A stretch of 64,000 nt of DNA from Protopterus annectens. Its lineage: Eukaryota; Chordata; Ceratodontiformes; Protopteridae. Positions 60,769 through 64,000 of the stretch are shown here, piece after piece (the stretch's first letter is position 1; each line of letters opens with the position of its first letter). The notes under the pieces were generated by a model. That model was not told where the DNA came from. It searched no databases and was given only the letters and a program-made list of their open reading frames with translations. The stretch is taken from the NCBI RefSeq assembly GCF_019279795.1, contig NC_056738.1, positions 476,281,988-476,345,987 on the forward strand. Direction: 5' to 3'. The translations under genes were made by a program, and so were the position numbers.

Positions 60769-60920
60769 CTATTTGACCCTGGACTGTTCGCCCCTGGACG
60801 GTTCGACCCCAATGCATTTCTATACAATTTATGTATAAATTTATATGTATTGTTTACGTGATTTTTTTTTTAGTGGACAGTTCGACCCCGGACTATTTGA
60901 CGCCAGACTGTTTGACCCCA
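60769..60920. repeat. Two clusters of a GGACNGTTCGACCCC motif
   Basis: About three copies at 60,769-60,810 and three at 60,873-60,920, with variants GACTGTTCGCCCC, GACGGTTCGACCCC, GACAGTTCGACCCC and GACTGTTTGACCCC, separated by about 60 bp of A/T-rich DNA with a T-tract. No TIR or coding sequence seen. Identity unknown. Confidence 0.7.
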
Positions 60921-62214
60921 AATATATTCTAGTAAGTACTTTATCATTATGTTATTATTTAATCAATTATTCAATAATGCGACTATTAATTTTTCATTGT
61001 AAATATATATATTTTTTACTTTAATATTTTTATTTAATTTAATTATTACATTGCTTAGTATAAATATAGCACATACACTTTTAACATATAATAACTAGTG
61101 TTATGTTTTATCCCACATTGGTCAAGCCTAAATCATATAACCACTGACTAATTAACTAAACAAAACATTGCTGCATGTGCAAATCTCATAAAACGTACTG
61201 AAAAAATATAACGGATATATATACATGAATGATTGAAAACTAATTCACATAGTAATAACTACTACTTACTAAAAAAAAAAAAAAACTTAAAACGATCCCA
61301 CATTCAATAACGTAGGGCCAGATTCACGAAGGCTTGCACGGAATCTAAGAGTAGAGTAAGACTCCATGCAGCCAACATGTCCGCCGAGCAATCCAGGAAC
61401 AACCGGTAGGGGCGTGCAACAAAGCTCCCAAAATGAGTCCTACACGGATAGGGCTTGGATATGCAAATAACCTCAATTGCAGGCGAAAGCTATGCAAATG
61501 AGGTAAATTTGCGATCCAGGAAACCCGAACCTGTCCGAGTAAGAGTAGTGTTATTTGCAGAAATGTACTCAGTTGACAACTGAGTATGGTTCTGCAAATA
61601 GCAAAACGGAGCCGTGACAGCTCCAAAAAAAGGATGCATCCATTTGAGGAAGCATGCCAATGGCCAAAAATATGCCCATTGGCAATGTTCACTGATGCAA
61701 AATAAAAATAAAAGTATTTTTTTATCCCGATCACCAATGTTTAAGCATAGAGCAGCACCGTGCAAATGCTCTGCACTCTAAAAACCAGAAAACCAATAAT
61801 TAAAATCCACAAATGTGGATTTTATTGTAATTCTTAATTTACAATGCAAGGAAATGGCAGGCTGAAGACAACATGGCTACTGAGTAAAGGTTGCTAAGGG
61901 GGGAAGCTCAGTCTAAGATATGTAACCAAGCATTAGTAGGCAATCCTATGCAAATGAGGGTTAGGATAGTGAAGCGCAAGATTACATAGCAAATGAGCAC
62001 AGTCAGTGGAGTTTAGGAGTAGGACAAGGGGAGTAACAGAGTAGAAGATAGGTGACATCATGAGGGGGGCATGTATGAAAGAAGTGAAGCTCATTGGAGC
62101 AGAGTGGCATGTGTCAGCTGTCATTTACTCATCAGTGGAAGAGGTGTGTCAACAGGTAGGCTAGGTAAAGGCAAGAAATTGAAGGTGTATGCCGTGGATA
62201 ACACTAAAGTTTCT

Positions 62215-62465
62215 TGTAGAAGTGCTTGCAATGTGTTTGTGCACGGGTGTGCACTTGTATATCCGAGTAAGGCTGTGTGCGCGCATGTATGCCTGTGTGC
62301 GCACGTTTAAGCCAGAGTAAGCATGTCTAATGTAGTTTAAAGCTGTGTAAGCGCGTTTGTGCTGGTGTGTGCACGTTTTAGCAAGAATAAGCAAGTTTTA
62401 GTCAGTGTAAGCATGTGTGTGCATGTGTGAGCCGGTGTGCACGTGTTTGCGCTTGTGTGCGTGGC
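62215..62465. promoter_or_regulatory. Subterminal GTAAGC/GTGTGCGCG repeat cluster, second copy
   Basis: GTGTGCGCGCATG, GTGTGCGCACGTTTAAGCC, AGAGTAAGCATG, GTGTAAGCGCGTTTG and related words, 255-505 bp upstream of the transposase start. Confidence 0.55.
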
Positions 62466-62719
62466 GCTGCCCCCCTGAGGAAACAGAAAGGGAAAAGGAA
62501 GCACAACAAATAGTAGGAAGTTAACCAAGGAGTACTAGCAGAGCTAGCAGGTGAAAACAATCAGAATCAGGCAATTACACAGGCAGTACACTAGCCCAGC
62601 CCAGCCCAGCACTTAAAACTCTGCAAACAACATTCCACTATGTTTCTCTCAAGAGACCCTGCAACACTGCAATAAGCTAATAGAAGTGAAAACTGAAAAA
62701 GCTTTACTGAGACAAAGAA

Positions 62720-63871
62720 ATGTTAGGGGCTGCCATTGCTGTTATAAGGCGACATATGCAACATGCTGAGGGTGGTGACAATGTAAATGCTGCTGGACAA
62801 CCCACAGTAAGGAGATGGAGAAGAGTGTACAGGCCCAGGGTAACCTACCAGGGGCTACATGAGCTGGAGATAGTGGAGTGCTATAGAGTGGACAGAGACC
62901 TCTTGCAGCAAATTGTTGAGCTGTGCAGGCCACGCCTCACACACAGAACCAACAGAGGGGAACCCATCCCAGTGGAAACCAAGGTATGTGTTGGCCTACG
63001 AATATTAGCAACAGGTACCTTCCAGAGACCAACTGGTGATATGATGGGGATATCACAGGCATCAGCATCCAGTGTACTGCACCAGTTCCTGGATGCCATG
63101 TCAGCACATGTCGGTGATCATGTATATTTTCCCAATTCCCATGAGGTATTGGCCAGTAGTATGCGTCTCTTCCATCAAATAGCGGAATACCCTGAGGTAG
63201 GGGGTGCAATAGACTGCATGCACATACACATCAAAGCACCAGCCGGTGAGCGGGGTAGGGTCTACTTCAACCGCAAGGGCTTCCCCTCCATCAACTGCCA
63301 GGTCATGTGTGATGCCCAGGGCATAATACTGAATGTGTGCGCTGGCTGCCCTGGAAGCTACCATGATTCCCATATCTGGCATCTGACGCAGCTGTACCAG
63401 ACATTTGCCAATGGGGACATCCCTCATGGTCACCTAGCGGGGGATGCTGGCTATGCACTGGAGCCGTGGCTGATGACACCCATCAGAAACGCACACACAC
63501 CTGAACAGGAACACCATAATGAGGCACACGCATAAACAAGAAATGTAATCGAGTGTGTGTTCGGCCTGCTCAAGTCACAGTTCCGGTGCCTGTACACATC
63601 TGGTGGAGCCTTGCAGTACTCACCAACTACATGTACCCAAATTGTCATGGTATGTGCCAGGCTACATAATATGATCATGCAAAACCAGCTGCAGCAGGAG
63701 CAGCATAGGCCCCGGCCAAACAGCCCCCCACCATTGCCAAGGCCATCACAGGCAGAGCGTGACTCGGAGGAGGAACAACCTGAGCTTGCCCCATTAGGCA
63801 GAAGGAGGCATGCCCAGTATGCTTTGGCCTTGGCAAAGAGGCAATGCATAGCACATACACTGGCTCAGTAG
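62720..63871 (+). pseudogene. Harbinger transposase, single nonsense mutation
   Basis: Same 383-codon length and frame throughout as the ORF at 49,028-50,179. D165 ('GGAIDCMHIHIK') and D242 ('AGDAGYALEPWL') are present, and E278 survives beyond the break ('NVIECVFGLLKSQF'). The only disruption is TAA at 63,533-63,535 in place of a Gln codon (CAA in the other copy), at codon 272, just before the catalytic Glu. The truncated product would lack the catalytic Glu, so this copy is inactive unless the stop is read through. Substitutions are scattered, suggesting a fairly recent common source. Confidence 0.9.
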
Positions 63872-64000
63872 GAACCCTGGAAATGATACCTCTCCCTGAC
63901 TCGCACAAATAGTAAAAGGGATGCCTAACTTGACACTACCTGTTTCCAAACATGTATAGGGAGTGCAGTATGTGCATCCGACATAGGCAGCCCTGCAGCA
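63872..64000 (+). other. Harbinger interior downstream of the second transposase
   Basis: The first bases match the 3' flank of the transposase at 49 kb (GGAACCCTGGAA). The element continues beyond the window. Confidence 0.5.

Larger units (their letters stand above)
61315..64000 (+). mobile_element. Second Harbinger copy of the same family, opposite orientation, cut by the window end
   Basis: Starts GGGCCAGATTCACGAAGG, a variant of the TIR, with GCTTGCACGGA after it. The arm to 62,719 aligns with the right arm of the 29-kb element in reverse (ATG to end 1.40 kb against 1.42 kb). Its far end is outside the window. Confidence 0.85.

Overview
This window is eukaryotic, almost certainly from a large, repeat-rich vertebrate genome such as an amphibian or a lobe-finned or cartilaginous fish. 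I cannot name the species. There is no bacterial-style gene organisation and I found no convincing host protein-coding exon. Nearly everything recognisable is a transposable element or its debris: PIF/Harbinger DNA transposons, a Penelope-like element, CR1-like and L2-like LINEs, tRNA-derived SINEs and microsatellites.

Layout. 1-1.8 kb holds a decayed Harbinger transposase with a SINE and an A/T-rich tandem array between its parts. 3.2-7.1 kb is a Penelope-like element (RT plus GIY-YIG endonuclease) with partial terminal repeats and a 12-bp target duplication inside an older CR1 fragment. 7.1-9.1 kb contains inverted CR1 scraps and an 85-bp near-palindrome with a hammerhead-like core. 9.16-12.9 kb is a largely complete but broken CR1-like LINE on the minus strand (esterase-like ORF1, endonuclease/RT ORF2). 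13.9-22.3 kb is AT-rich DNA without recognisable genes, interrupted by (TA)n and (CA)n tracts.

22,304-51,600 is the most interesting object: a 29.3-kb interval bounded by a perfect 17-bp terminal inverted repeat and a 3-bp duplication (CAT). It has matching subterminal hairpins and carries the two gene classes of a Harbinger transposon. An uninterrupted 383-aa transposase ORF reads inward from the right end. Two different Myb/SANT-like DNA-binding protein genes, both with phase-1 introns, read inward from the left. Part of the second Myb-like gene is triplicated in a 1.9-kb tandem repeat. The rest of the interior is degenerate CR1 copies in both orientations, an L2-like LINE, a tRNA-like tandem array (~245-bp units) and dispersed tRNA-like modules.

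51.6-61.3 kb is again AT-rich and gene-poor, with one SINE flanked by a clean 10-bp target duplication and a small cluster of a GTTCGACCCC motif. 61,315 to the window end is the start of a second Harbinger copy of the same family in the opposite orientation. Its transposase has the same length and is broken by a single in-frame TAA.

How the parts relate. In known Harbinger systems the transposase cuts and the Myb-like protein supports DNA binding and nuclear import. Here one transposase ORF is open while all Myb-like copies carry at least one lesion, so autonomous mobility of this copy is doubtful. The Harbinger ends, LINEs and SINEs show several rounds of nested insertion. Coordinates of degenerate LINE pieces are approximate because I aligned them by eye.
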